This document shows, one piece after another, positions 32,836 to 40,693 of a stretch of DNA of 50,178 nucleotides; within the stretch, counting starts at the first letter, position 1; each line of letters opens with the position of its first letter. Source of the stretch: Thermovenabulum sp049723235 (lineage in GTDB: Bacteria; Bacillota; Thermosediminibacteria; Thermosediminibacterales; Thermosediminibacteraceae); assembly GCF_049723235.1 (NCBI RefSeq), contig NZ_JBNARB010000018.1:1-50178 (forward strand), written 5' to 3'. The notes under the pieces were generated by a model. The model was not told the origin of the DNA, did no database searches, and worked only from the letters and a program-made list of their open reading frames with translations. A program made the position numbers and the translations under genes.

Positions 32836-33720
32836 ATGCAAAAAAATACCTCGAAAACCTTAAGGGTATTTTTTTACCTTTTAATTTTATTGATTGCACT
32901 TTTGCCGATAATAAGCGGCTGTTCTAAAGGGAAAAGTGAGTCAAGTACAAACCCCGAATCTGAAAAAAGCAAAAAAACGGAAAACCTGTTGAGAAAGATG
33001 GAGGAAGATATAAATTCCCTTATTGAAGAATTGGAAAAGGAATTTTTTAAAGAGGTAATTCCCGAAGAAAAAAAGAAAGAGGAAAAGACAGGACAGGCCA
33101 AGCAGGAGCAAAGTAAAGAGCAACAAAAAGAAGGCCAAAAATCGGACCAGGGGAAGTCGAAAGAAGGTTCTTCCGGCGGGCAGGAACAGAAACAGGAACC
33201 CGAATGGATAAAAAATGAAAATAAAGTAGAAGGGATTCACGGTTTATGGGACAATTTCCGGGGTGAAGCAGCCCTTCAGGGCTATGGAGAAGATGAACTA
33301 AATGTTTTCAATGAAAAATTAAATCAGTTAACGATGATGTTTACCAGGAAAGATTTATACGGAGCGATCTCTGCCTCTAATGATTTATTCGGAACTTTAC
33401 TGGGATATTACAAAGATCCGAAAGAAAAGGCGGCAGGACCGGCCAAAAAAACGTTGTTTTATATAAGGTCTGCCACCTATAAAGGTCTTAAGGGCAATTA
33501 TGAGGAATCTCAAAAGGACTTGCTGGAAGCGGTAAAATCCTGGGAATATTCCAAGGCCATTGTGGAGGACCCAGTATTGAACAAGAAAACCGAATTTGCC
33601 GTAAAAGACCTCATTGAAGCCCTCAAGGCAAAAGATCCAAACCTGGTAAAAATAAAGTTTACCTTAGCTCAAAATAATTTAAAAAAGGCTATTGAAATGG
33701 TGGAAAAGGGTAAAAGTTAA
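32836..33720 (+). CDS. Putative lipoprotein with Lys/Glu/Gln-rich linker
   Basis: A 294-residue exported protein with a lipoprotein signal peptide ending in the lipobox IISGC, so Cys29 would be acylated. Residues about 30-125 are an extremely charged, low-complexity K/E/Q/S-rich linker. From about 128 a helical domain follows (HGLWDNFRGEAALQGYGEDE, SYKGLK-type repeats), with no catalytic motif seen. The start is taken at ATG 32836 with AGAGGTG at 32822-32828. No function is assigned. It ends nine bases before the convergent cblS stop. Confidence 0.7.
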   Translation: MQKNTSKTLRVFFYLLILLIALLPIISGCSKGKSESSTNPESEKSKKTENLLRKMEEDINSLIEELEKEFFKEVIPEEKKKEEKTGQAKQEQSKEQQKEGQKSDQGKSKEGSSGGQEQKQEPEWIKNENKVEGIHGLWDNFRGEAALQGYGEDELNVFNEKLNQLTMMFTRKDLYGAISASNDLFGTLLGYYKDPKEKAAGPAKKTLFYIRSATYKGLKGNYEESQKDLLEAVKSWEYSKAIVEDPVLNKKTEFAVKDLIEALKAKDPNLVKIKFTLAQNNLKKAIEMVEKGKS

Positions 33721-33728
33721 GTTAAGGA

Positions 33729-34475
33729 TTACTCTATTTCACCTATGAGGTAAAGGGGCACTCGAAACTCGGATTTCAGCGTGTCCGTAGAAAAAATTAT
33801 AGCACAGGTGGAAGGTCCGGCGGACTTTTTTATATCAATTGGTAATGGATTAAAAAGCTTATATTTAAGGGAATTGCAAATAGAAAAGTTTTCTAACTCT
33901 CCCAGAACCCCCTTTGAACCAACCGGAATTATTTCTTTTACGTTTTTTAATTCTTTAAGTTTTAACAGTGTTTTTAAGTCGAAAATTTCCGGGTCATTTA
34001 AATTGACCTCTTTGCCTATTTTTGGTATACCGGCAATGTATATTTTATCACCCTTTTGAACCTTTCCCAGAAGAAGGTTATCATTTTTACAAAGACCTAT
34101 GCATGTAACACCCAAACCGGTTTGTACGGTTTTAATATTTTTTTCCGTGCTGATGGTAAAGGAAATATCCTGTAATCCAATCTCTTTTAGTTCGTCTTTA
34201 ATTCCATTGAGAATAAGGTCCCCCGTGGGATGGGGCTCCGCGCAAATGGTGATGCTTAATGAGATAGGGTGAGCATTAATTGAGATTATCTCCATTAAAG
34301 AAACCCTGGAAGTGAATCTTCCAAGTATGTAGGGGGATACCTTTACAGCATCCATCTCTTTTTCCCCAATCCCCCCCGCGGAATCGCAGGCTATGACAAG
34401 AAGCGTGCGGTCCCGCAGTTTTATTAAAGAAACGTCTCTATAAGTTTTTATCTGGTTAAAAAGTTCAGAAGACAT
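33729..34475 (-). CDS. cblS: Alpha-ribazole kinase candidate (CblS, AIR-synthase-related)
   Basis: A 248-residue protein of the PurM/ThiL-like ATP-binding superfamily. The N-terminal LLVIACDSAGGIGEKEMDAV stretch resembles the Asp/Gly-rich nucleotide site, and the middle has CAEPHPTGDLILNGI. In Listeria and Geobacillus, CblS phosphorylates alpha-ribazole for cobamide lower-ligand salvage and is encoded with the transporter CblT. Here the same pair lies behind a cobalamin riboswitch, which is the main support. Start at 34475 is favoured by GGTGAT just upstream; a GTG at 34484 is possible. It overlaps cblT. Confidence 0.75.
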   Translation of the reverse strand: MSSELFNQIKTYRDVSLIKLRDRTLLVIACDSAGGIGEKEMDAVKVSPYILGRFTSRVSLMEIISINAHPISLSITICAEPHPTGDLILNGIKDELKEIGLQDISFTISTEKNIKTVQTGLGVTCIGLCKNDNLLLGKVQKGDKIYIAGIPKIGKEVNLNDPEIFDLKTLLKLKELKNVKEIIPVGSKGVLGELENFSICNSLKYKLFNPLPIDIKKSAGPSTCAIIFSTDTLKSEFRVPLYLIGEIE

Positions 34476-34956
34476 TTTTATCACCCGACAGCTTTTTTAA
34501 TCCTCTGAACACTAAATCGGCAAGAATGATATTTATAAATGATGCAAAAAGCAGGGGTAATACCATAGCTAAAAAGAAAGGAATCCCGAATCCTTTAAGG
34601 GGGATAAAACTGGCAGGTGCGATGATTCCGTTTAGCAATATGCATACTGCATCGCCGATTAAGCTGTTTTTCTTATATACCTTTCCAAAGATATAGGCAA
34701 AAATACCCATTTCTACCCCTATCAAAAGGTGTAACGGAAAGGTGAGGGGAAAGCCAGAAAGAAGGCTGGTAAATATATGCCCCAAAAACGCACAGAAGGC
34801 TCCGCTAACGGGGCCAATTACCAGAGCTGCTAAAAAGCCGGGCATGGAATCTAAGGCTACGGTGCCCGTTGGGCTTAACATTTTAATATTTGCCCCCAGG
34901 TAGCTTAATGCAATAAATAAGGCCATGTAAATTACTTTTCTGACATTATCCGACAT
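34465..34956 (-). CDS. cblT: Alpha-ribazole transporter candidate (CblT, ECF S-component-like)
   Basis: A 163-residue integral membrane protein with about five or six helices and the general form of ECF substrate-binding (S) components. KMLSPTGTVALDSMPGFLAA and GPVSGAFCAFLGHIFTSLLSG fit CblT-type proteins. The ATG at 34956 follows CGGAGGTG (minus strand, about 34962-34969). The partner cblS overlaps its 3' end and the cobalamin riboswitch precedes it, so uptake of alpha-ribazole or another cobamide precursor is inferred. A general cobalamin-precursor S component is the alternative. Confidence 0.75.
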   Translation of the reverse strand: MSDNVRKVIYMALFIALSYLGANIKMLSPTGTVALDSMPGFLAALVIGPVSGAFCAFLGHIFTSLLSGFPLTFPLHLLIGVEMGIFAYIFGKVYKKNSLIGDAVCILLNGIIAPASFIPLKGFGIPFFLAMVLPLLFASFINIILADLVFRGLKKLSGDKNVF

Positions 34957-35000
34957 AAAAAGCACCTCCGTTATAATTTTAAATTACATTTTTGAACTCA

Positions 35001-35040
35001 AAAATAAAAAGTCCACAGTCTAATTTATTAGACCGTGGAC
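35001..35040 (-). terminator. Riboswitch terminator upstream of cblT
   Basis: On the minus strand a 14-base stem (35027-35040 with 35011-35024, one G-T pair) is followed by TTTTTATTTT. It stands directly after the cobalamin aptamer. The GTGGA segment just before it (about 35046-35055) could pair with the TCCAC of the stem as an anti-terminator. Confidence 0.85.
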
Positions 35041-35226
35041 TTTGCCATCATCCACCGGTACTGCTTTAAGGCAGGTCTCCTGGCTCGGGTTCATTTTTCC
35101 TTACGCCTTCCCGGTTTTTCCAGTGGCTTTTTGTAAGGAACATCCCCCTTACAGTGGCGGGTCCGCGCCGGAATCTCACCGGACTTCCCTATTCTCCCCA
35201 CAAAGGGGCACCTTAAAGCTGTGCTA
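35041..35226 (-). promoter_or_regulatory. Cobalamin (adenosylcobalamin-type) riboswitch
   Basis: Read on the minus strand, the region has the B12-box core GCGGACCCGCCACTGT at about 35152-35167, GGTGAGATTCCGG just before it, GGGAAGG further on, and the 3' signature GAGCCAGGAGACCTGCC at 35070-35086. These are the conserved elements of cobalamin riboswitches in the right order. A terminator follows, so cobalamin should switch off cblT-cblS. Confidence 0.93.
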
Positions 35227-35259
35227 TTTTAATTTTCAAAAAAATAATTTTTCAAAAAA

Positions 35260-35288
35260 ATTATATTAAAATAAAACTCAAAAGTCAA
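35260..35288 (-). promoter_or_regulatory. Promoter of the riboswitch-cblTS transcript
   Basis: On the minus strand TTGACT (35288-35283) and TATAAT (35265-35260) are spaced by exactly 17 bases, with a start expected near 35253, just ahead of the aptamer. Confidence 0.8.
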
Positions 35289-35302
35289 TTAAAAAAGAAA
35301 AT

Positions 35303-35321
35303 AAAAAAAGCCCCGAAGGGC
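35303..35321 (-). terminator. Short terminator after the Spy-like gene
   Basis: On the minus strand, GCCC-TTCG-GGGC with a stable UUCG-type tetraloop is followed by seven T. The stem is only four pairs, so strength is uncertain. Confidence 0.55.
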
Positions 35322-35335
35322 ATAAAAATTAAAGG

Positions 35336-35806
35336 TTAATATAATGGACAAAAACCGCGACCGAAACCTTTTACTCCAAAACCTTTTCCGGCTTTTCCTC
35401 TAATTCCCCCGGGTAGGCCTTGCTGGTTTTGAAGCTTTGAAAGCTGCTGTGCAGTTAAAACTCCTTTTATTTTTTCAAATTCTTCCTGTTTTAAAGAAAG
35501 CATTTTATCCTTGAGCTCATTAATTTTTGCTATCTTATCGTCAATTAATTTCTGATCCGGGTTATTTTGCAGGTAAAGATTTCTAAGCTCAAAATTCAAT
35601 TTGGCCATTTCATTTCGAAGAAATAGCATTTTGTCAAAGTATTGAGTTCTAATGTCCGTTATTTTTTTAATCTGTTCATCGGTGAGATTCAGGTCCTTCA
35701 GAGCCTGACCTTTGCCCGGTCCATATCCGGGGAATGCATATGCTAAGGAAGCAGCGCTCAGGACGAAAACCAATAGAATCCCCATTACAAGCAGTTTTTT
35801 CTTCAA
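35336..35806 (-). CDS. Spy/CpxP-like exported helical protein
   Basis: A 156-residue secreted protein with a signal peptide (residues 1-24, cleavage after YAFA-like SLAYA). The mature part is a helical hairpin carrying two LTxxQ-like motifs, LNLTDEQIKK and LTAQQLSKLQ, as in the Spy/CpxP/zinc-resistance-associated family of periplasmic chaperones and metal sensors. The C-terminus is Gly/Lys/Phe-rich (GKAGKGFGVKGFGRG) and ends with a cysteine. The TTG start follows GGAGGGA. Why a Gram-positive makes it is open; metal or stress binding is a guess. Confidence 0.7.
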   Translation of the reverse strand: MKKKLLVMGILLVFVLSAASLAYAFPGYGPGKGQALKDLNLTDEQIKKITDIRTQYFDKMLFLRNEMAKLNFELRNLYLQNNPDQKLIDDKIAKINELKDKMLSLKQEEFEKIKGVLTAQQLSKLQNQQGLPGGIRGKAGKGFGVKGFGRGFCPLY

Positions 35807-36036
35807 GGGAATCCCTCCTTTTTTTGTTTGTCATTATTAGTATAGACCTAATTTATGATGATTTTGTGATGAAAATAAAAACAAATTATAAAAATTTTAT
35901 TAAAAAAGTAAATAAAATGTTTGTCTGCATGGAAAAATGCAATTAAATTTTGCGCAATGCAAAAATATTTTGCGTTTAATTTAATTTTTTTAAAGAATAA
36001 TTTAGGAAATTATGGTTTTTTAAAACGAATCAATGC
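35807..36036 (+). other. AT-rich spacer with clustered dyads (candidate enhancer)
   Basis: The region between divergent genes contains TGCAT/ATGCA arms at 35926-35941 and a chain of alternating half-sites TTTTGC (35948-35953), GCAAAA (35959-35964) and TTTTGC (35968-35973) forming two overlapping dyads. They lie about 65-110 bases upstream of the -24 element at 36038. That is the expected distance for an activator of the sigma-54 promoter. Otherwise no gene is seen. Confidence 0.4.
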
Positions 36037-36052
36037 TGGCATGGAATTTGCT
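36036..36052 (+). promoter_or_regulatory. Second sigma-54 promoter
   Basis: CTGGCATGGAATTTGCT matches the consensus YTGGCACGNNNNTTGCW at all defined positions but one, with GG at 36038-36039 and GC at 36050-36051. Start expected near 36063, upstream of GGGAGGGG at 36080-36087 and the TTG start at 36093. Confidence 0.8.
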
Positions 36053-36092
36053 AAAATAATTCACCAGATTAATTCAAAAGGGAGGGGTTTTA

Positions 36093-37403
36093 TTGAAAAG
36101 ACGGGTTTTAATAATGGGAGCAGCGGGGAGGGACTTTCACGTTTTCAACACCTATTTCAGGAACAATGAACAATATGAAGTGGTGGCATTTACCGCAACT
36201 CAAATACCGAATATTGAAGGAAGAAAGTACCCTTCTGATCTGGCGGGAGATTTATACAGGGATGGAATTCCCATATATCCTGAAGAACAGTTAGAAAGCC
36301 TTATTAAAGATCTTAATATCCATGAAGTGGTTTTTGCCTACAGCGATGTATCCCATGAGGAAGTTATGCATAAAGCCTCAAGGGCTTTAAGTGCAGGAGC
36401 GGATTTCAAGCTTCTCGGGCCTAAAAGCACCATGCTTAAATCTACAAAACCGGTAGTTTCCGTTTGCGCCGTGAGAACGGGAGTGGGGAAGAGTCAAACG
36501 ACCAGAAAGGTTTGCAAAGTTTTAAAGGATATGGGTAAAAAAGTTGTGGCTGTAAGACATCCCATGCCCTACGGGGATTTATCCAAACAGATTTGCCAGA
36601 GATTTGCCTCCTATGAGGACCTGGATTTCCATAAATGTACCATTGAAGAAAGAGAGGAATACGAGCCCCACATCGATATGGGCATAGTGGTCTACGCTGG
36701 GGTGGATTACGAAGTGATTTTAAGAGAGGCGGAAAAAGAAGCGGATATTATCGTATGGGATGGCGGCAATAACGATTTTCCCTTTTACAGGTCGGACCTT
36801 CACATCGTACTGGTAGATCCTCACAGGCCGGGACATGAAATGAAATACCATCCCGGCGAAACCAACTTGAGGATGGCCGATGTTCTGGTGATAAATAAAA
36901 TAGATACCGCTTCGCCGGAGGGAATAGACGCGGTAAGAAAGAGCATAGAAGCGGTAAATCCCAATGCAATGGTGGTGGAAGCTGCTTCGCCCATATTTGT
37001 GGAAGATCCGGAAAAGATTAAAGGCAAAAGGGTGCTGGTCATTGAAGATGGTCCCACGTTGACCCACGGGGAAATGACTTACGGAGCAGGATATGTTGCC
37101 GCCAAAAAATACGGTGCTTCCGAGATAGTAGACCCCAGAAAATACTCCGTAGGAAGTATAAAAGACACCTATGAAAAATACAAGCACCTTTCCCTAATTC
37201 TTCCCGCTATGGGCTACGGCGAGGAGCAAATGAGGGAACTGCAGGAAACGATAAATAATTGCGATTGTGATACCGTTATTATCGGAACCCCCATAGATCT
37301 TACAAGAATAATAAAAATAAATAAACCTGCTGTGAGGGTAAAATACAGATTACAGGAGATAGGAGAACCCACATTGGAACAGATTTTAAAAAGGTTTGAA
37401 TAA
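36093..37403 (+). CDS. Cyclic 2,3-diphosphoglycerate synthetase-like P-loop protein (COG2403)
   Basis: A 436-residue cytoplasmic protein. An N-terminal Rossmann-like part (MGAAGRDFHVFNTYF) is followed by a P-loop TGVGKSQT at 129-136 and an NKIDT-type guanine-recognition motif near residue 270. This layout matches the predicted GTPases related to archaeal cyclic 2,3-diphosphoglycerate synthetase. The clostridial homologues have no proven substrate and often sit in amino-acid catabolic clusters. Here the sigma-54 promoter and the RocB-like hydrolase downstream point the same way. A true cDPG role is doubtful. Confidence 0.75.
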   Translation: MKRRVLIMGAAGRDFHVFNTYFRNNEQYEVVAFTATQIPNIEGRKYPSDLAGDLYRDGIPIYPEEQLESLIKDLNIHEVVFAYSDVSHEEVMHKASRALSAGADFKLLGPKSTMLKSTKPVVSVCAVRTGVGKSQTTRKVCKVLKDMGKKVVAVRHPMPYGDLSKQICQRFASYEDLDFHKCTIEEREEYEPHIDMGIVVYAGVDYEVILREAEKEADIIVWDGGNNDFPFYRSDLHIVLVDPHRPGHEMKYHPGETNLRMADVLVINKIDTASPEGIDAVRKSIEAVNPNAMVVEAASPIFVEDPEKIKGKRVLVIEDGPTLTHGEMTYGAGYVAAKKYGASEIVDPRKYSVGSIKDTYEKYKHLSLILPAMGYGEEQMRELQETINNCDCDTVIIGTPIDLTRIIKINKPAVRVKYRLQEIGEPTLEQILKRFE

Positions 37404-37422
37404 AGTATAAGTAAAACTTTGT

Positions 37423-37456
37423 GCTGTTGGTATATTGCCAGCAGCTTTCCTTTTAG
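37423..37456 (+). terminator. Probable terminator after the P-loop protein gene
   Basis: An eight-base stem with one G-T pair (37423-37430 with 37438-37445) is followed by TTTCCTTTT. The T tract is interrupted, so termination may be partial and the next gene may still be reached. Confidence 0.5.
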
Positions 37457-37601
37457 TTCGGGCTTGTTTTTTTAACTTTTTTCTTTTATTAATAATGAAA
37501 GTAAAGTATATTAAAAATGAGATAAAAGAATTTTTAAAAAGCAACCATTAATGAAAAGAGATTTTGGATTTGGATTATTTAAATAGAAAGGCGGTTTGAA
37601 A

Positions 37602-39242
37602 ATGAGGGAGTATCTTATAAACCTGGTAAAAAAATTTACAGCCCAAAGCAGTATAGTGGGCACGGAGGGTGAAGTGGAAATTGCAAAAGTTATATACCAG
37701 GAGCTGAAGGGTTTTGATTACTTTAAAAGAAATCCGGAGAATTTAAGGATATATGATGTAAGAAACGATGCGCTTCAAAGAAAAAATGTAATTGCTGTGG
37801 TAAGGGGTGAAAAAGAAAAGACTAGCGATACGGTAATACTCATAGGCCACATGGATACTGTAGGCATAGAAGATTACGGCAATTTAAAGGATTATGCCCA
37901 TAACCCCGATGAACTAAAAGAAAAACTACTATCAAAAAATTTGGATGAAGAAACCAAAAGGGATATATATTCGGATGATTGGCTTTTTGGAAGAGGTATT
38001 TTTGACATGAAGGCGGGGATAGCCGTAGAATTAGGGCTTATAAAATTCATCACGGAAAATATAGAAAGTTTTAAGGGGAATATAGTATTTCTGGCGGTAG
38101 CGGATGAAGAAGGCAATTCAAAAGGAGTATTATCAGCGGTGGAGGATTTATTGAGCCTGCAAAAAGAGTACGGCTTTAATTACATAGCCGTACTGGATAC
38201 CGATTATATGGCTCCCAGGTTCACCGGAGATGAAAAAAAATACATTTACATAGGTACCGTAGGAAAACTTCTACCATGCTTTTATATATACGGAAGGGAA
38301 ACCCATGTGGGGCAAGCTTTTGAAGGACTGGATGCAAACCTTTTGGCTTCGGAAATACTTAAAGAGGTGGATCTTTCCTTTGAATTATCCGATGTGGTGG
38401 AAAATGAAGCTTCCCTTCCACCTATCAGTTTAGCTTTGAAAGATCTGAAAAGAGAATACTCTGTCCAGACCGTAAACGAAGCTTATATTTATTTAAATTA
38501 TTCTACTCATATAAGTACGCCCGATAAGGTCATAGAAAAATTAAAAGAAAAAGCTTACAAAGCTTTTAACAATGTTATTAATAAATTAAACGAAGAATAC
38601 GAAAAATACTGCCGGGTGGCGGGTTTGCCCTTTAAAAAACTTCCCTTCGAAACTAAGGTATTAACTTTTGACGAAATGTACGGCGAAGTAAAAAAAGAGA
38701 CGCAGGGTAGAATCGATGAAATACTAAGCAAAAAAAAGAAAGAGCTTTTAAAGCAAGCGGTTGACGAGAGAATTTACAGCCTGGAAATTGTAAGGGAAGT
38801 GCATAAAAACTGGTCCTATAAAATGCCCTCCGTGGTGTTATATTTTTCTCCACCTTATTATCCTCACATTTACGTAAAATCGGAGGATGAGAAAGGGGAA
38901 AGGTTAATAACAGCAATAAAAAAGGCGGTTGAAAAAGTAAAATTAAAATATGATTATAAGTTTGAAGTTAAAAAGTTTTACCCGTATATTTCCGATCTCA
39001 GTTATTTTGCCCTGCCGGGGGAAAGGGAAGCCATAAAAGTGCTTACAAAAAATATGCCGGGGTATGGTGAAATATACTCTCTTCCTGTAGAATCTATACA
39101 GAAACTTAATCTTCCGGTAGCAAATATTGGGGCATTCGGCAAGGATGCTCACAAATTTACGGAAAGGTTAAACATTACCTATTCCTTTGAAGTATTACCG
39201 GAAATTCTCGAGCTGGTAATAAAAAATCTATTCAATTACTAA
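37602..39242 (+). CDS. RocB-like M20 family metallohydrolase
   Basis: A 546-residue zinc hydrolase of the M20/M25/M40 superfamily, longer than ordinary M20 peptidases and like RocB of the arginine-utilisation group. Metal-site motifs are LIGHMDTVG, GRGIFDMKAGIAVELG and VADEEGNSKG, with a late His in FGKDAHKFTERL. ATG 37602 has GAAAGGCGG at 37586-37594. The upstream gene has a sigma-54 promoter, and rocABC of Bacillus is also sigma-54 (SigL) controlled, so amino-acid or peptide breakdown is a fair guess. The actual reaction of RocB is not established. Confidence 0.82.
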   Translation: MREYLINLVKKFTAQSSIVGTEGEVEIAKVIYQELKGFDYFKRNPENLRIYDVRNDALQRKNVIAVVRGEKEKTSDTVILIGHMDTVGIEDYGNLKDYAHNPDELKEKLLSKNLDEETKRDIYSDDWLFGRGIFDMKAGIAVELGLIKFITENIESFKGNIVFLAVADEEGNSKGVLSAVEDLLSLQKEYGFNYIAVLDTDYMAPRFTGDEKKYIYIGTVGKLLPCFYIYGRETHVGQAFEGLDANLLASEILKEVDLSFELSDVVENEASLPPISLALKDLKREYSVQTVNEAYIYLNYSTHISTPDKVIEKLKEKAYKAFNNVINKLNEEYEKYCRVAGLPFKKLPFETKVLTFDEMYGEVKKETQGRIDEILSKKKKELLKQAVDERIYSLEIVREVHKNWSYKMPSVVLYFSPPYYPHIYVKSEDEKGERLITAIKKAVEKVKLKYDYKFEVKKFYPYISDLSYFALPGEREAIKVLTKNMPGYGEIYSLPVESIQKLNLPVANIGAFGKDAHKFTERLNITYSFEVLPEILELVIKNLFNY

Positions 39243-39252
39243 AAAATATAAA

Positions 39253-39281
39253 CCCCTTTAAGTAGTATCTACTTGAAGGGG
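39253..39281. terminator. Bidirectional terminator between the rocB-like gene and niaX
   Basis: A 13-base stem with one G-T pair (39253-39265 with 39269-39281) has a three-base loop and lies between convergent genes. The minus-strand flank is T-rich (TTTATATTTTTT); the plus-strand flank is weaker. Confidence 0.65.
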
Positions 39282-39299
39282 ATTAAATATATTATAAGT

Positions 39300-39788
39300 T
39301 TATCCTATTTTTGTAAAAGCCTTTGAAAGCACCGTTCTTGCAAGGGCTACGGAAATGCCGCTGTCTATAAAGTGATGGATCAGCGTCCCCACACCTACTA
39401 AGTAAAAGGCTTTATACATGCCCGTACCGAAGGGAAGCACTATTAAGGCTTCTCCCAGGGCGTGGATGGGGGCGGTTAGAATAAGAGCCTTTTCAAAGGT
39501 CATGCCTTTTTTCACCAAATAAGCGCCGGTAACTCCGAAGATAACGTGGATAAAAGCCCTTGCCGCTATTACAGGTCCCATCATAATTAAAAATCCTAAG
39601 GTGGAGCCCAAACCTACCATTGCGGCCACAAGAGGGCTGATTAAAAAAGCTATCATAACCGGGACATGGGATGCAAGGGTAGCGGAAAAGGGTGGTATAT
39701 AGATCTTAAGGTAAGCACCAAAGGAAAGAGGAATAATCAACGCTAATGCCGTCAAGAGCGCACCGATTATAATATTTTTTGAAGTCAT
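39300..39788 (-). CDS. niaX: Niacin ECF transporter S component (NiaX-like)
   Basis: A 162-residue integral membrane protein with about five or six helices and the S-component style of ECF vitamin transporters. It needs a shared energising module (EcfA/A'/T), which is not encoded in the window. The ATG follows GGAGGGAG. The niaR gene directly upstream and the dyad in its promoter make nicotinate or nicotinamide the likely substrate; the S component fold alone would not tell. Confidence 0.8.
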   Translation of the reverse strand: MTSKNIIIGALLTALALIIPLSFGAYLKIYIPPFSATLASHVPVMIAFLISPLVAAMVGLGSTLGFLIMMGPVIAARAFIHVIFGVTGAYLVKKGMTFEKALILTAPIHALGEALIVLPFGTGMYKAFYLVGVGTLIHHFIDSGISVALARTVLSKAFTKIG

Positions 39789-39819
39789 GAATCTCCCTCC
39801 TTTTTAATTTCTTATAAAT

Positions 39820-39849
39820 ATTTTACTGTATATACAGCTGTCTTGTCAA
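39820..39849 (-). promoter_or_regulatory. niaX promoter with embedded NiaR operator candidate
   Basis: On the minus strand TTGACA (39849-39844) and TAAAAT (39825-39820) are 18 bases apart. The spacer holds the perfect palindrome CTGTATATACAG (39826-39837). A repressor bound there would block polymerase directly. NiaR is encoded just upstream. Confidence 0.6.
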
Positions 39850-39854
39850 TTGTT

Positions 39855-40364
39855 TTATTCCAGCAGTATTCCTTTTTCTTTCAGTATACTTTTTGCCTTG
39901 TTGATAGCATCTTCGTTGATGGCTTCAATGGTGTGAAGGTGAATTCCACCGGTCAGTTCCGAAAGGAGGGAGGCTTCTTTTTCTTCCAAATTCTTTAGAA
40001 AGTTTTCCACATCCTTAGAATTGGAAATCATTAATAATCCGTGCAGTTCTCCGTAAATGGGATGTTCTACTATGACGTCCACAACCTTGCATCCGCATTC
40101 TACAAAAGTCATCAATTCATCCCTTAATTCTTCTCTGCTGTGGCGGCATGCCACTTTTTTTATTACTAATTGCCTTTGAGATTCAATCATATATCCCGAA
40201 GAGGTGGACAGTATATCCTTTCCTGAAGCCCGCAGGATAGCAATATCCTGGACTATTACTTGCCTTGTAACGTTAAAAAGCTTTGCCAGCTCATTTCCCG
40301 GAATCGGTTTTTTTGACTTTTCAAGGACTTCAACTATTTTTTCTCTTCTTTCTTCGGCGTTCAT
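39855..40364 (-). CDS. niaR: NAD biosynthesis transcriptional repressor NiaR
   Basis: A 169-residue regulator with an N-terminal winged helix-turn-helix (GNELAKLFNVTRQVIVQDIA at about 23-42) and a C-terminal 3H domain. The three histidines are visible in CRHSREELRDEL, VEHPIYGELHG and GGIHLHTIEA. NiaR binds nicotinic acid and represses NAD synthesis and niacin uptake genes. GGAGGGATT precedes the ATG. Its only visible target here is niaX. Confidence 0.92.
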   Translation of the reverse strand: MNAEERREKIVEVLEKSKKPIPGNELAKLFNVTRQVIVQDIAILRASGKDILSTSSGYMIESQRQLVIKKVACRHSREELRDELMTFVECGCKVVDVIVEHPIYGELHGLLMISNSKDVENFLKNLEEKEASLLSELTGGIHLHTIEAINEDAINKAKSILKEKGILLE

Positions 40365-40693
40365 TTAATCCCTCCAAAAATAAAAGAAATTATTTTTTTC
40401 ATTATACCAGAAAGTCTACTAAAATACTATGGATTTATTGCAAAAAAACTCCTTTTAAATTCATTAATATTAATTTATATACGGATTTTATATAAATTTT
40501 TCGTTAATTTTTAACATTTATTGAGTTTTTTCATCATTGTTTAAAGGCTTAAAATATGATTGCCACAAGACTGCCTTAATTTTAAATGCTCAAAAAATTG
40601 CTTTGACTGTGAATCGCATATTTAATAAAATAAACAAAGAGGCTAATGGGCGTAAAATGTAATATATTTGTTTTTAAAATTGGGGGTATTGAA
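40365..40693. other. Divergent intergenic region between niaR and nrdD
   Basis: An AT-rich 329-base gap. On the minus strand an extended -10, TGGTATAAT (40409-40401), can serve niaR. On the plus strand the nrdD promoter lies at 40603-40631. The middle (about 40430-40590) shows no hairpin, gene or NrdR-box-like pair that I can recognise. Confidence 0.5.
40603..40631 (+). promoter_or_regulatory. nrdD promoter
   Basis: TTGACT (40603-40608) and TAAAAT (40626-40631) are spaced by 17 bases, 63 bases upstream of the nrdD ATG. Confidence 0.65.

Noticed and set aside
40365..40693. Search for NrdR boxes upstream of nrdD
   Set aside because: No pair of ACANNATATATNGT-like sites could be recognised in the gap.
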